From CAZRIP01 sp964600165 (lineage in GTDB: Bacteria > Elusimicrobiota > Elusimicrobia > UBA1565 > UBA9628), in NCBI GenBank assembly GCA_964600165.1, contig CAZRIP010000005.1, positions 1 to 64,000 on the forward strand: a stretch of 64,000 nt of DNA. The letters run 5' to 3'. A program made the translations under genes and the position numbers. The notes under the pieces were generated by a model. That model did not search any database, was not told the DNA's origin, and saw only the letters and a program-made list of their open reading frames with translations. Positions 25,395 through 34,520 of the stretch are shown here, in pieces (the stretch's first letter is position 1; each line of letters opens with the position of its first letter).

Positions 25395-26945
25395 ATGGCG
25401 GCACGGCGATTGTTTTGGGCAGCGCTGCTCATCGGCGGGGGCGCGCTGCTGCTGACGGGCCTGGGGCGGCGCGACCTGTGGCAAGACGAAGCCGAGACGG
25501 CCCTGCTCGCGCGCAGCGTCCTGGTCCACGGCAAGCCGGTCGCTTTCGACGGCCTCAACGTCGTCTCGGGCGAGACGAGCCACGAGTTCGGACCTGATTA
25601 CGTCTGGCGCTGGTCGCCGTGGCTGCAGATCTACGTCGTCGCCGGCGCGTTCAAGACGCTCGGCGAGGGCGCGGCCCAAGCGCGCCTTCCCTTCGCGCTC
25701 ATCGGGCTCTGCTGCCTGCCGCTGACCTTTTGGTGGGTGCGCCGTCTGTTCGAAGACGAGCGGCTCGCGCGGCTTTCGGCGGGCTTGCTCGCCGTCCACG
25801 TGCCTTTTCTCTTGCACATGCGCCAAGCCCGCTGGTACGCCCTCGCGGCGGCCGCCGCGTGCGGGCTGCTGGGCTTTGGCCCCGCGCTGCTCAAGGGAGG
25901 CCGGCGCCGCGACGTCATCGGGGCCGCGCTGTGCGCCGCCGTCTTGTTCTACGCGAATTTCCTCGTGGCGGCGGCGCTGTTCGTCGCGTTCGCGCTCGGA
26001 GCCCTCGCGCTCGGCGTCGACCGGAAGGGCCTTAAGGCGCTGGGCGCGGCGCTGGCGCTGGCGGCGCTCTTGTGCCTGCCCGGCATCCTGCTCCATCGCG
26101 GGATGGCGGGCCAGGAAGCGGCGCGGTTTCTGGTCATGAAGACGGTGCGGCAGGCCTTCGGCTACGGCGCGTGGACGCTGCTTTGGATCTGCCCGCTGCC
26201 GGTCTTCGCGCTCGCGCTCTGGCACGGCCGCGGCGACCGGCGCGCGAGGTTTCTCGCGCTCTCGCTCGGCGGGCTCGTCTTGGCGCTGGCGCTCGGGCCG
26301 TGGAGATTTTTTCGCTACTTGGTGCCGCTCGCGCCGGTCGGCGCCGCGCTCGAGGCCTACGCGCTGTCGAGCCTGTGGAAAAAAAGCCGCGCGGGCGCCG
26401 TCCTGCTCGGCGCCGTCCTCGTCTGCACGGACCTGCTCAGCGCGCCGCTTTACCTCACCTTGCCCAAGAAGCTCGGCACCTTCGACCGAAACAAGATCGT
26501 CGGGGAGATCGGCTCGCCTCTTTTGGGCTACTTCCGCGAGCTCGGGCACGAGCTCGACGCGTGCGAGCGCGCCGCCGCCGCCTATCTCAACGCGAACGCC
26601 CGTCCCGGCGACGTCGTGCTCGCGACCTACGGCGACCTCGTGCTGCAGTTCTATACCAAGGGCCTGAAGATCGTCGGCGGCTTCCAGGGGCTCAAGCTGC
26701 CGCCCGAGCCGGACTGGATCGTCGTCCAGCCGAACATCCTCTCGTTCGAGCCCGGCAAGGACGCCGACGTGTTCCGCTTCCTCGCCGCCCGCGTCGACGT
26801 GCGCGCCTATGAGCGCGTGCCGCTGTCTTGCGAGAGCGCGATGCTCGCCGCCTGCCCCGAGCCGTGGACGCACGAATACGTCCCGAGCGACAAGCCCGCC
26901 CTCAAGCTCTTGAAACGGATTAAACCGCGGCCTGCTCGCTTTTGA
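25395..26945 (+). CDS. GT39-like polytopic glycosyltransferase (ArnT/PMT type)
   Basis: 516 residues, with about ten TM segments and the GT-C acidic signature near the start of the first periplasmic loop (RRDLWQDEAETALLARSVL). A second loop contains GPDYVWRWSPWLQIY. The C-terminal ~140 residues are soluble (YLNANARPGDVVLATYGDLV). Such enzymes transfer a sugar from a polyprenyl-phosphate donor to lipid A, protein or other lipids; the acceptor is unknown here. A TAGAAT box at 25384-25389 lies 5 nt before the ATG. Its 3' end overlaps the convergent reductase gene by 26 nt. Confidence 0.83.
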   Translation: MAARRLFWAALLIGGGALLLTGLGRRDLWQDEAETALLARSVLVHGKPVAFDGLNVVSGETSHEFGPDYVWRWSPWLQIYVVAGAFKTLGEGAAQARLPFALIGLCCLPLTFWWVRRLFEDERLARLSAGLLAVHVPFLLHMRQARWYALAAAAACGLLGFGPALLKGGRRRDVIGAALCAAVLFYANFLVAAALFVAFALGALALGVDRKGLKALGAALALAALLCLPGILLHRGMAGQEAARFLVMKTVRQAFGYGAWTLLWICPLPVFALALWHGRGDRRARFLALSLGGLVLALALGPWRFFRYLVPLAPVGAALEAYALSSLWKKSRAGAVLLGAVLVCTDLLSAPLYLTLPKKLGTFDRNKIVGEIGSPLLGYFRELGHELDACERAAAAYLNANARPGDVVLATYGDLVLQFYTKGLKIVGGFQGLKLPPEPDWIVVQPNILSFEPGKDADVFRFLAARVDVRAYERVPLSCESAMLAACPEPWTHEYVPSDKPALKLLKRIKPRPARF

Positions 26946-28308
26946 GCGCGGCGAGCATGTCGCCCTCGCGCGTGAACTTCTCGCGGATCTTGCCGAGCAG
27001 CTTGCCTTTCGCGAGCTCGAGCCCGTCGAGCGTCTTCCACTCGCGGAAAGTCACGTAGCGCACGCCGCGCCCGCTCAATAGCGCCGGCAGGGCCTCGCGA
27101 TCCGGCAGAGCGCGGTCGGCGGCTCCCGCCGCGTCCTCGAGCATGAGCTTGACCGTGGCGACGGAGTCCGCGCGATTGGTGCCGATGAGTCCCGACGGCC
27201 CGCGCTTGGCCCAGCCGACCACGTATTGCCCCGCGGCGGGCTTGCCGCCTTCGACGACCCGGCCGTCGACGTTGGCGATCTTGCCGGCCTTGTCGTCGAA
27301 GGCCACGCCCGGAATCGGCACGCCGCGATAGCCCACGGAACGGAACGTCAAGCCGACCGGGATCGTCTCGAATTTGCCGGAGCCCTTCGCTTTCACGGAG
27401 CCTTTTTCATCGGCGACGAGCCGGTTCTTCTCGAGCTTCAGGCCGGCGAGGCGCCCGTCCCCGGCGACCGCCTCGACCGGAGAGACGCAGAAGCGCAGCC
27501 GCACTTTCTTGGCGCGCGAGCCCTCTCCGCGCTTGGCGATCTCCTGCACGTAATCGACGTTTTTCTTGTTCTCGGGATCGGCATAGTCCTTTTGGGACTC
27601 GGGGCCGAGGGCGGTCTCGGCGGGATCGACGACGAGGTCGGCGCTTGAAAGCTCGCCGATCTCCCGGATCTCGGCGGGCGAATACGCGGCCTGCGCCGGC
27701 CCGCGCCGGCCGAGAAGCCAGATCGTCTTGACGCGGCTTTTTCTCAAAGCGTCGAGCGCGTGAGAGGCGATGTCCGTGCCCCTGAGATTCTCGGGGTCTT
27801 CGGCGAGGATGCGGGTGACGTCCATCGCGACGTTGCCGATGCCGATGACGGCGACGCTTTCTTGCGAAAGGTCGAAGTCCAGATCGCGGTAATCCGGATG
27901 CCCGTTGTACCAGCCGACGAACGCCGTCGCGGAGTGGTTGCCCGCGAGTTCTTCGCCGGGGATGCCGAGATGCCGGTCGCTTTCGTTGCCGACGGCGTAG
28001 ACGATCTGGTCGTAGTGCTGGGTCAAATCGGCGACTTGGAGATCTTGGCCGAGCTTGACGTGGCCGAAGAAGCGGAACGCGGGCTGCTGCGCGACGCGCT
28101 CGTAGACGGCCGTGACGCCCTTGATCTTCTGGTGGTCGGGCGCGACGCCGCCGCGCACGAGCCCGTAGGGGGTCGGCAGCCGGTCGAACATGTCGAGCTG
28201 GACGGCGACGTCTTTTTGCTTGAGCAGCGCCTCGGCCGCGTAGAAGCCGGAAGGGCCGGAGCCGATCACGGCGACGCGCAGCGGACGCTCGGGAGAGCCG
28301 ATCTTCAT
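26920..28308 (-). CDS. Ferredoxin/adrenodoxin-NADP+ reductase (FprA-like)
   Basis: 462 residues, close to the usual ~456 of FprA/adrenodoxin reductases that pass electrons between NADPH and ferredoxin. It has the FAD motif RVAVIGSGPSGFYAAEALL, the family block FDRLPTPYGLVRGGVAPDHQ, an NADP-binding GIGNVAMDVTRIL and a C-terminal VVGWAKRGPSGLIGTNRAD. The ATG at 28308 gives the conserved N-terminus; an upstream start at 28350 would cross the promoter. No ferredoxin or P450 gene lies nearby. Confidence 0.92.
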   Translation of the reverse strand: MKIGSPERPLRVAVIGSGPSGFYAAEALLKQKDVAVQLDMFDRLPTPYGLVRGGVAPDHQKIKGVTAVYERVAQQPAFRFFGHVKLGQDLQVADLTQHYDQIVYAVGNESDRHLGIPGEELAGNHSATAFVGWYNGHPDYRDLDFDLSQESVAVIGIGNVAMDVTRILAEDPENLRGTDIASHALDALRKSRVKTIWLLGRRGPAQAAYSPAEIREIGELSSADLVVDPAETALGPESQKDYADPENKKNVDYVQEIAKRGEGSRAKKVRLRFCVSPVEAVAGDGRLAGLKLEKNRLVADEKGSVKAKGSGKFETIPVGLTFRSVGYRGVPIPGVAFDDKAGKIANVDGRVVEGGKPAAGQYVVGWAKRGPSGLIGTNRADSVATVKLMLEDAAGAADRALPDREALPALLSGRGVRYVTFREWKTLDGLELAKGKLLGKIREKFTREGDMLAALKSEQAAV

Positions 28309-28325
28309 GGGTTGACCTCGCTCGC

Positions 28326-28354
28326 AGTATAACAGCCTCGAAAGACCCATGCAA
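28326..28354 (-). promoter_or_regulatory. Promoter of the FprA-like gene
   Basis: On the minus strand TTGCAT (28354-28349), 17-nt spacer, TATACT (28331-28326). The ATG at 28308 lies 17 nt downstream, leaving a leader of about 10 nt. Confidence 0.5.
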
Positions 28355-28406
28355 GCCGGGGCCGAAGGGCCCCCGCGCGGCTTTCGGGTTCCGTCTATCC
28401 TTTAGT

Positions 28407-29000
28407 ATGCTTCTGCCCGTCCTCTTCGCGCTCTCGCAGGCTTTCGCCGCCGAGCCGGTGCGGTCGATCGAGCTGCTGCCGGCGGGCGGCTACGCGATCA
28501 ACGGCGCGCCGGCGCCCGTGATCGGCTTCGGCAGCTTTAAAGACGTCGTCGTCCATCCGCGGGATCCGCAGCTCGTCGTGAAGGTCTTCAACAGCCAGTG
28601 GGGGCCGAGCGTCGCCGAAAAGCGCCTCGAGGTCGCCAATATCGCCGCGCTGGCGACGGCGCAGGCCGCGCCGCGGCTCGTCGAGCAGGGCGCGACGATG
28701 GTCAAGGGCAAGCCGACCGGCTTCGTGGTGCAGGAGCGCGTCAGCGGCCTCAATCTCGAGCGCCCGACGCCGACCAAGCTCGCAGAGGTCAAGACGCTTT
28801 TCTCGCGCTTAGTGAAGGCGCGCATCGAGCTCGGCGACACCGCCAGCGACTCCAAGCTGCGCCAGAACATCATGGTCGGCGAGACGCGCTCGGACGGGTT
28901 CGGCGCTTACGTGATCGACGCCGATCTCGTGGCGTCCCGGAAATCCCCGGAAGAGCTCAAGGCGTTCTACGCGAAGCTCTTCGACCGCTTGTCACAGTAG
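28407..29000 (+). CDS. Exported protein-kinase-fold-like protein
   Basis: 197 residues with a signal peptide (MLLPVLFALSQAFAAEP). The mature part reads like a compact kinase fold: a glycine-loop-like IGFGSFKDVVVH (40-50), VVKVF with Lys59 in the position of the catalytic Lys, an acidic helix (EKRLEV), a hinge-like FVVQERVSG, a catalytic-loop-like DSKLRQNIMV (Asp148, Asn154) and DAD (171-173) where kinases have DFG. Spacing Asp-Asn is one longer than usual, so activity is uncertain. It is preceded by TATCCT 5 nt before the ATG. It might be a pseudokinase or an unrelated fold; the assignment is by eye. Confidence 0.55.
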   Translation: MLLPVLFALSQAFAAEPVRSIELLPAGGYAINGAPAPVIGFGSFKDVVVHPRDPQLVVKVFNSQWGPSVAEKRLEVANIAALATAQAAPRLVEQGATMVKGKPTGFVVQERVSGLNLERPTPTKLAEVKTLFSRLVKARIELGDTASDSKLRQNIMVGETRSDGFGAYVIDADLVASRKSPEELKAFYAKLFDRLSQ

Positions 29001-29018
29001 GGTCAGGCTCCGAAGTGC

Positions 29019-29942
29019 CTAACCGCGGAAGTATTCGATGGTCTTTAGAAGGCCTTCTTTGAGGGCGACGACGGGCTTCCAGCCGAGCTCGCGCCGCGCG
29101 ATCGAGATGTCGGGCCGGCGCACGTGGGGGTCGTCGACGGGCAGCGGCTTAAAAATGATCTTCGACTTCGACCCCGTCATCATTTTGATCGTCTCGGCGA
29201 TCTCTCGGATCGTCAGTTCGTGCGGGTTGCCGATGTTGACGGGCTCGTTCAAGCTCGAGCGCAGCAGCTTGTCGATGCCGGCGACGAGATCGGATACGTA
29301 GCACAGAGAGCGGGTCTGGCGGCCCTTGCCGTAGACGGTGATCGGCCGCCCGGCCAGCGCCTGCGTGATGAAATTCGGCACGGCGCGGCCGTCGTTCTTG
29401 CGCATTCTCGGGCCATAGGTGTTGAAGATCCTGAGAATACGCACCGGCATCCTGTGGTAGCGGTGATAGGCCATCGTCATCGCCTCGGCGAAGCGCTTGG
29501 CCTCGTCGTAGACGCCGCGCGGGCCGATCGGATTGACGTGGCCCCAGTACGTTTCTTTCTGCGGGCTTTCGAGCGGGTCGCCGTAGACTTCCGAGGTCGA
29601 CGCGATCATGAACACGGCCTTCTTGTCCTTGGCCAGTCCGAGCGCGTTGTGCGTGCCGAGCGCGCCGACTTTCAGCGTCGGGATCGGAAAATGAAGATAG
29701 TCGTAGGGGCTTGCCGGGCTCGCGAAGTGGAGCACGGCGTCGACGCGGCCCGGGACGTCGATGTAGCGGGTCACGTCGCGCTCGATGAATTGAAACCGGG
29801 GATTGGCTTTAAAGGGCGCGATGTTCTCGCGGCGGCCGGTCTTGAAATTATCCAGCACCACGACTTTGTGCCCTTGGCCCAAATAGTGTTGGACGAGATG
29901 GCTGCCGAGAAAGCCGGCTCCACCGGTGATGACGAGGCGCAT
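29019..29942 (-). CDS. NAD-dependent UDP-glucuronate decarboxylase-like (UDP-xylose synthase)
   Basis: A 307-residue extended SDR. The N-terminal [20 protein letters not shown] binds NAD. The [19 protein letters not shown] block and [14 protein letters not shown], then [13 protein letters not shown] (Tyr-x3-Lys) match UDP-glucuronate decarboxylases closely. It starts 2 nt after the ugd stop, so the pair would convert UDP-glucose to UDP-glucuronate to UDP-xylose for glycan synthesis. A 4-epimerase is the main alternative, but the ASPASPxxY block favours the decarboxylase. Confidence 0.88.
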   Translation of the reverse strand: MRLVITGGAGFLGSHLVQHYLGQGHKVVVLDNFKTGRRENIAPFKANPRFQFIERDVTRYIDVPGRVDAVLHFASPASPYDYLHFPIPTLKVGALGTHNALGLAKDKKAVFMIASTSEVYGDPLESPQKETYWGHVNPIGPRGVYDEAKRFAEAMTMAYHRYHRMPVRILRIFNTYGPRMRKNDGRAVPNFITQALAGRPITVYGKGRQTRSLCYVSDLVAGIDKLLRSSLNEPVNIGNPHELTIREIAETIKMMTGSKSKIIFKPLPVDDPHVRRPDISIARRELGWKPVVALKEGLLKTIEYFRG

Positions 29943-29944
29943 GC

Positions 29945-31267
29945 TCAGGGCCGGCCGACGCCGCAGTAGGTGAAGCCCAGCTTGCGCATCGCCGCCGGAT
30001 CGAGCAGGTTGCGCCCGTCGATGATCAGCGGGTGGCGCGCGAGCTTCTTGACCCGCGCCCAGTCGAGAGCCTTGAACTGCGGCCACTCGGTGACGATCGC
30101 CACGCCGTCGGCGCCCTTGACGCACTCGTAGGCGTCCTTGCAGAAAGTCACGCCTTTGAGCTCGGGCACGGCCTTGGCGCGCTCCATCGAGACCGGGTCC
30201 GTGGCGCGGACCTTGACCTTGCGCTCGTGGAGCATGCGCACGATGTCGACGGCGGGCGCGAAGCGCATGTCGTCGGTGTGGGGCTTGAACGCCAGGCCCA
30301 GGAGCGCGAGCGTCTTGCCCTCGAGGTTCCAGAGCTGCTCCTCCACCTTGCGCATGACCCAAGCCTTCTGGAGATCGTTGATTTCACGGACGGATTTTAA
30401 AAGAGAAAAGTCGTAGCCTTTTTGCTTCGCGATCCAGTAAAAGGCCTCGAGATCCTTCGGGAAGCAGAAGCCGCCGAAGCCGATCCCCGCTCTCAAGAAC
30501 ATGGGTCCGATGCGGCGGTCCAGGCCCATGCCGTAGGCGACCTGGGTGACGTCGGCGCCTACTTTCTCGCAGAGGATCGCCACGGCGTTGATGTAGGAGA
30601 TCTTGGTCGCGAGAAACGAGTTGGAGGCGTGCTTGATGAGCTCCGCCGACTTCACGTCCGTGACGACGACCGTCGTTCCTTTTATAGGAGCGTAAAGCTC
30701 GCGCATGACTTTCTCGGCGCGCGCGGAGGCGACGCCGAAGACGACGCGGTCGGGCGATAGGAAATCCTTGACCGCCGTGCCCTCGCTCAAAAACTCGGGG
30801 TTAGAGACGACGTCGTAGTCGACGCCCCGCTTGTTGAAGCGCTTGACCGTCTTGGCCACCCATTCGCCGGTCTCGACGGGGACGGTCGACTTGTCGATGA
30901 TGACGGCGTACCCCTCGAGGTTGGCGGCGATCTCCTCCGCCACCTTTTCCACCGCGGACAAGTCGGCCGACCCGTCGCCTCGAGGCGGCGTCCCGACGGC
31001 GATGAAGATCGCGTCGGCGCGATGGCCCTTGTGATCCATGCCCTCCTTGACGGAGGAGGCGAAGTGGAGCCGGCCGTTCTTGCGGTTCTTCTTGAAGAGC
31101 TCGTCCAAGCCCGGCTCGTAGATCGGGACCTTGCCGGCCTTCAAGGCGGCGAGCTTTTTCTTGTCCGAGTCGACGCAGACGACGCGGTGGCCGATCTCGG
31201 CCAAGCAGGCGCCGGTGACGAGGCCGACGTAGCCCGAGCCCACGACGCAGACGTTTTTTCGCGCCAT
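29945..31267 (-). CDS. ugd: UDP-glucose 6-dehydrogenase
   Basis: 440 residues. Oxidises UDP-glucose to UDP-glucuronate with two NAD+. The Rossmann motif is [20 protein letters not shown], followed by [19 protein letters not shown] and the [10 protein letters not shown] segment. The catalytic Cys is in [16 protein letters not shown] and the Lys in [20 protein letters not shown]. It heads a two-gene unit with the decarboxylase. Divergent from the second dehydrogenase gene at 31340; a weak TACGAT box lies 9 nt before its ATG. Confidence 0.94.
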   Translation of the reverse strand: MARKNVCVVGSGYVGLVTGACLAEIGHRVVCVDSDKKKLAALKAGKVPIYEPGLDELFKKNRKNGRLHFASSVKEGMDHKGHRADAIFIAVGTPPRGDGSADLSAVEKVAEEIAANLEGYAVIIDKSTVPVETGEWVAKTVKRFNKRGVDYDVVSNPEFLSEGTAVKDFLSPDRVVFGVASARAEKVMRELYAPIKGTTVVVTDVKSAELIKHASNSFLATKISYINAVAILCEKVGADVTQVAYGMGLDRRIGPMFLRAGIGFGGFCFPKDLEAFYWIAKQKGYDFSLLKSVREINDLQKAWVMRKVEEQLWNLEGKTLALLGLAFKPHTDDMRFAPAVDIVRMLHERKVKVRATDPVSMERAKAVPELKGVTFCKDAYECVKGADGVAIVTEWPQFKALDWARVKKLARHPLIIDGRNLLDPAAMRKLGFTYCGVGRP

Positions 31268-31301
31268 GCGGCCGGTATCGTACCAAAATTGCCGCCCGGC
31301 G

Positions 31302-31330
31302 TTGACATCGTCAGGGTCGGAGGGTATACT
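31302..31330 (+). promoter_or_regulatory. Strong sigma-70-type promoter of the NDP-sugar dehydrogenase/histidine kinase unit
   Basis: Perfect TTGACA (31302-31307), 17-nt spacer, TATACT (31325-31330). The ATG is at 31340, 9 nt after the -10 box, so the leader is at most about 3 nt. Confidence 0.8.
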
Positions 31331-31339
31331 CGGTGAGTT

Positions 31340-32635
31340 ATGACGCTTTCGTCTCAGCTGCGCGACAAGTCGGCGCGCATCGGCGTTTTAGGGCTGGGCT
31401 ACGTCGGGCTGCCTTTGGCGATGGAGTTCTGCCGCAAGGGGTTCCGCGTGCTCGGCGTCGACGTCAGCCGCGAGCGCGTCGCGAGCCTGCGCAAGGGCCG
31501 TTCTTACGTGCTCGACGTGCGAGGCGACGACCTGTCGCGCGCGCGCGCGGCGGGCCTCTTCGAGGCGGACACGCGCTTCGACGGCCTCGGCGCCTGCGAC
31601 GTCTTGATCGTCTGCGTGCAGACCCCCTTGCGCAAGAGCCGCGAGCCCGACGTCAGCAACGTGGTCTCGGCCGTCGGTCAGATCGCCAAGAGACTGCGCA
31701 AGGGCCAGCTCGTCGTGCTCGAGAGCACGACGTTCCCGGGCGCGACCGACGAGATCGTGCGGCCGATCCTCGAAGAGCGCGGCCGCCGCGTCGGCCGGGA
31801 GTTCTTTCTCGCGTTCTCGCCCGAGCGCGTCGACCCCGGCAACCCGACCTTCGGCATCACGAACACGCCCAAGGTCGTCGGCGGGTGCGACCCCGTCTCG
31901 ACGAGGCTCGCCGTGGAGCTTTACAGTCAGATCGTCGAAGAGGTCGTGCCGGTGTCGTCGACCAAGGCCGCCGAGCTCGTCAAGCTCCTCGAAAACTCCT
32001 TTCGTTCGGTCAACATCGCCCTCGTCAACGAGATGGCCCGCGTCTGCAACCGGCTCGGCCTGGACGTTTGGGAGGTCGTGGCCGCGGCCGCGACCAAGCC
32101 GTTCGGCTTCATGCCCTTTTATCCGGGGCCGGGCATCGGCGGCCACTGCATCCCGAAAGACCCCCAACTGCTCGCCTGGAAGATGCGGACCCTCAATTTC
32201 GAGCCGCGGCTGATTCAGCTGGCCTCGACGATCAACGGCGCGATGCCGGAGTACTCGGTCGCGCGGCTGGCCGAGGTCCTCAACGCCGACAAAAAACCTC
32301 TCAACGGCAGCCGCGTGCTCGTGCTCGGCGTGGCGTACAAGCCGCATACGTCCGACTACCGCGAGTCCCCGTCGCTCGACGTCATCACCCTTCTGCGGGA
32401 GGCCGGCGCCGAGGTCAGTTACTTCGATCCCTACGTGCCGCGCGTCGAGCTGGCGGGCGCGACGATGAAATCCATCAAATTGAGCGACGCGGCGATCAAA
32501 GGCGCGGATTGCGTCGCGATCTTGACGCACCACAAGGACGTCGATTACGCGCGCGTGGCCAAGCTCGCGCGGCGCGTCTTCGACGCGCGCAACGCCACGA
32601 AGGGTCTAGCGCGGGAGAACATCAGCAGGCTCTAG
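31340..32635 (+). CDS. Nucleotide-sugar dehydrogenase (WecC/TviB type)
   Basis: 431 residues. Oxidises C6 of a UDP-linked sugar, probably UDP-N-acetylhexosamine as in WecC/TviB. Motifs: RIGVLGLGYVGLPLAMEF (NAD), CVQTPLRKSREPDVSNV, ESTTFPGATDEIV, FSPERVDPGNP, AELVKLLENSFRSVNIALVN (Lys) and PGIGGHCIPKDPQLLAW (Cys). The C-terminal domain contains GVAYKPHTSDYRESPSLDVI. It differs from the ugd at 29945 in the substrate-binding blocks. It is followed 1 nt later by the histidine kinase gene. Confidence 0.92.
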   Translation: MTLSSQLRDKSARIGVLGLGYVGLPLAMEFCRKGFRVLGVDVSRERVASLRKGRSYVLDVRGDDLSRARAAGLFEADTRFDGLGACDVLIVCVQTPLRKSREPDVSNVVSAVGQIAKRLRKGQLVVLESTTFPGATDEIVRPILEERGRRVGREFFLAFSPERVDPGNPTFGITNTPKVVGGCDPVSTRLAVELYSQIVEEVVPVSSTKAAELVKLLENSFRSVNIALVNEMARVCNRLGLDVWEVVAAAATKPFGFMPFYPGPGIGGHCIPKDPQLLAWKMRTLNFEPRLIQLASTINGAMPEYSVARLAEVLNADKKPLNGSRVLVLGVAYKPHTSDYRESPSLDVITLLREAGAEVSYFDPYVPRVELAGATMKSIKLSDAAIKGADCVAILTHHKDVDYARVAKLARRVFDARNATKGLARENISRL

Positions 32636-32636
32636 C

Positions 32637-34445
32637 ATGGCCAACGAGCCCCAGACGCCCCAGACGCAGCAGCCGGCGACGGACTTCGACCGGCGCAGCC
32701 TGGATGTGTTGAAGTCGTTCGGCAAGACGTTGGGGCAGATGAGCCTTTATAAGATCGGCCATCCGGCCGTGGCGGCCACGCTCAAGATCGCCGAGGACCA
32801 GCTCGTCGCCGTGCTGGCGCAAGATCCGAGCGGCGCCCTGCTCTACTCGTTCGACGCCGACAAGGTCGTCGCCAACGGGCGCATCGTCGGCACCAAGGCC
32901 GCCCTGCCGAACTCCGTGACCGCCTTCTTCACGCGCTTCAAGCTCGCGAGCCTGACGTTCAAAAAGGACGTGACCAACGCCGAGCTCGCCGCGCTCTGCG
33001 AGCTCGCGGCCTCGCGGCCGGACGGCGCCTTCGTCGCCGAGCCGCAGGCCTACCTCGTCTCGAAGGGCATCAGCCACATCGTCTTCTCCGAGGCCGTGTA
33101 CGCGAAGATGAGCGAGGAGGCGCTCGTCCAGACCATCCACCAGCGCACGCTCGACGAGAGCGTGCAGGCGCTCATCGGCAGCGCGATCTCCGACCCCAAG
33201 GAGCAGCGCCGCGCCTTCGAGCGCGTCAATCAGCTTCTTCAAGAAGACATCCAGAAGCGCATCGACGAGGTCGTAAAACCCCTGCAAGCGGAGAAGACGC
33301 AAGTCGCCAACGAAGCCGCGCGCGCCCAGAGCGTCGTGCAGAACCTCGTCGAAGGCGTCGTCATGGTCGACGAGCAGGGCAAGATCTTGATGATGAACCC
33401 GGCGGCCGAGCAGGTCTACGGGGCGCCGCTCTCTCAACTGGCCGGGCAGCACCTCGCGGCCAAGACGGGGGAGCAGCACGTCGTGACCCTGGCCTCCGAG
33501 ATTTCGACTCCCAGCGACCGCATGATCAAGCCGGACGTGGCGGTCACGGGCGAAGACGACACGAGAAAGACGATCCGGGCCTCGGGCGCCGTCGTTCAAA
33601 ACCAGGAAGGCAAGGTCGTCGGCGTCGTCTCGAGCCTGACCGACGTCGCCAAGCAAAAAGAGCTCCAGCGCATGCAGCGCGATTTTATCGCGCACGTCAC
33701 GCATGAGCTGCGCGCGCCTCTGTCCTCCATTCGGGCGGCGCTCGAGATTCTCGAAGGCGAGGTCCGCGGCAAGATCAAGGAAGACGAGACGCGCATGCTC
33801 ACCACCGCGCTCAAGAACTCCGACCGCTTGGCCGACCTCATCAACAGCATCCTCGATTTCTCGAAGATCGAGTCCGGGCAGATGCAGGTCTATCCGAAGC
33901 CGGCGGAAGCCGAGAAGATCGCGCGCGACGCGGTGGACAGCCTCGGCCCCTGGGCCTCGAAGAAGAGGATCGCCCTCACTTTGTCGGCCGACGCGGGCTT
34001 GCCGACGATCGTCGCCGATCATCAGCGCGCGGTGCAGGTCATCATCAACCTCTTGTCCAACGCGATCAAGTTCACGCCGGTGGGCGGCAGGATCGCCGTG
34101 CGCGTGAGCGCGTCGTCGCCCGAGGCCGCCGCGCGCGAGCGCTTCGTGGAGTTCTCGGTCACGGATTCCGGCCCCGGCATCGCGAAAGCCGACCAGAAGA
34201 AGATCTTCGAGAAGTTCGTGCAGATCGCGGCCGGCGAGATGCACGTGGGCGGCACGGGCCTGGGCTTAGCCATCGCCAAGGCCCTGATCCATCTCCAGGG
34301 CGGGAAGATGTGGGTCGAAAGCGAAGTGGGCAAAGGCGCCTCCTTTTTCTTCACGCTGCCCGTGCCCTCGGCCGACAAGACCTCGACCGAGCCGGTCAAG
34401 GCCGCGGCCGCGCCGTGGTGGAAGCGCCTCCTCGGTCTCAAATAG
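32637..34445 (+). CDS. PAS-domain sensor histidine kinase
   Basis: 602 residues, no TM segment seen, so probably cytoplasmic. Residues about 15-215 form an uncharacterised N-terminal domain (SFGKTLGQMSLYKIGHPAVA). Residues about 225-340 hold a PAS domain (LVEGVVMVDEQGKILMMNPA). HisKA follows with His356 in HVTHELRAPLSSI. The HATPase region has N box QVIINLLSNAIKFTP, G1 DSGPGIAKADQKKIFEKF and G2 GGTGLGLAIAKAL. No response regulator gene is adjacent; the nearest is at 40712. Transcribed with the sugar dehydrogenase. Confidence 0.92.
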   Translation: MANEPQTPQTQQPATDFDRRSLDVLKSFGKTLGQMSLYKIGHPAVAATLKIAEDQLVAVLAQDPSGALLYSFDADKVVANGRIVGTKAALPNSVTAFFTRFKLASLTFKKDVTNAELAALCELAASRPDGAFVAEPQAYLVSKGISHIVFSEAVYAKMSEEALVQTIHQRTLDESVQALIGSAISDPKEQRRAFERVNQLLQEDIQKRIDEVVKPLQAEKTQVANEAARAQSVVQNLVEGVVMVDEQGKILMMNPAAEQVYGAPLSQLAGQHLAAKTGEQHVVTLASEISTPSDRMIKPDVAVTGEDDTRKTIRASGAVVQNQEGKVVGVVSSLTDVAKQKELQRMQRDFIAHVTHELRAPLSSIRAALEILEGEVRGKIKEDETRMLTTALKNSDRLADLINSILDFSKIESGQMQVYPKPAEAEKIARDAVDSLGPWASKKRIALTLSADAGLPTIVADHQRAVQVIINLLSNAIKFTPVGGRIAVRVSASSPEAAARERFVEFSVTDSGPGIAKADQKKIFEKFVQIAAGEMHVGGTGLGLAIAKALIHLQGGKMWVESEVGKGASFFFTLPVPSADKTSTEPVKAAAAPWWKRLLGLK

Positions 34446-34469
34446 TTATATTTCCGGTAGAAGTTTTCG

Positions 34470-34486
34470 ATAGGGATTATCCCTAT
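34470..34486. promoter_or_regulatory. Inverted repeat overlapping the pilT (copy C) -35 box
   Basis: ATAGGGA-TTA-TCCCTAT, 7-bp perfect arms. Its last base is the first base of the -35 box. It could be an operator or a weak terminator of the histidine kinase gene (no U tract). Confidence 0.4.
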
Positions 34487-34514
34487 TGAAAGCGTCGAGG
34501 GCCCGGGCTAAACT
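34486..34514 (+). promoter_or_regulatory. Promoter of pilT copy C
   Basis: TTGAAA (34486-34491), 17-nt spacer, TAAACT (34509-34514), with the ATG at 34521 only 6 nt later, indicating a leaderless mRNA. Confidence 0.7.
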
Positions 34515-34520
34515 GCGCGC

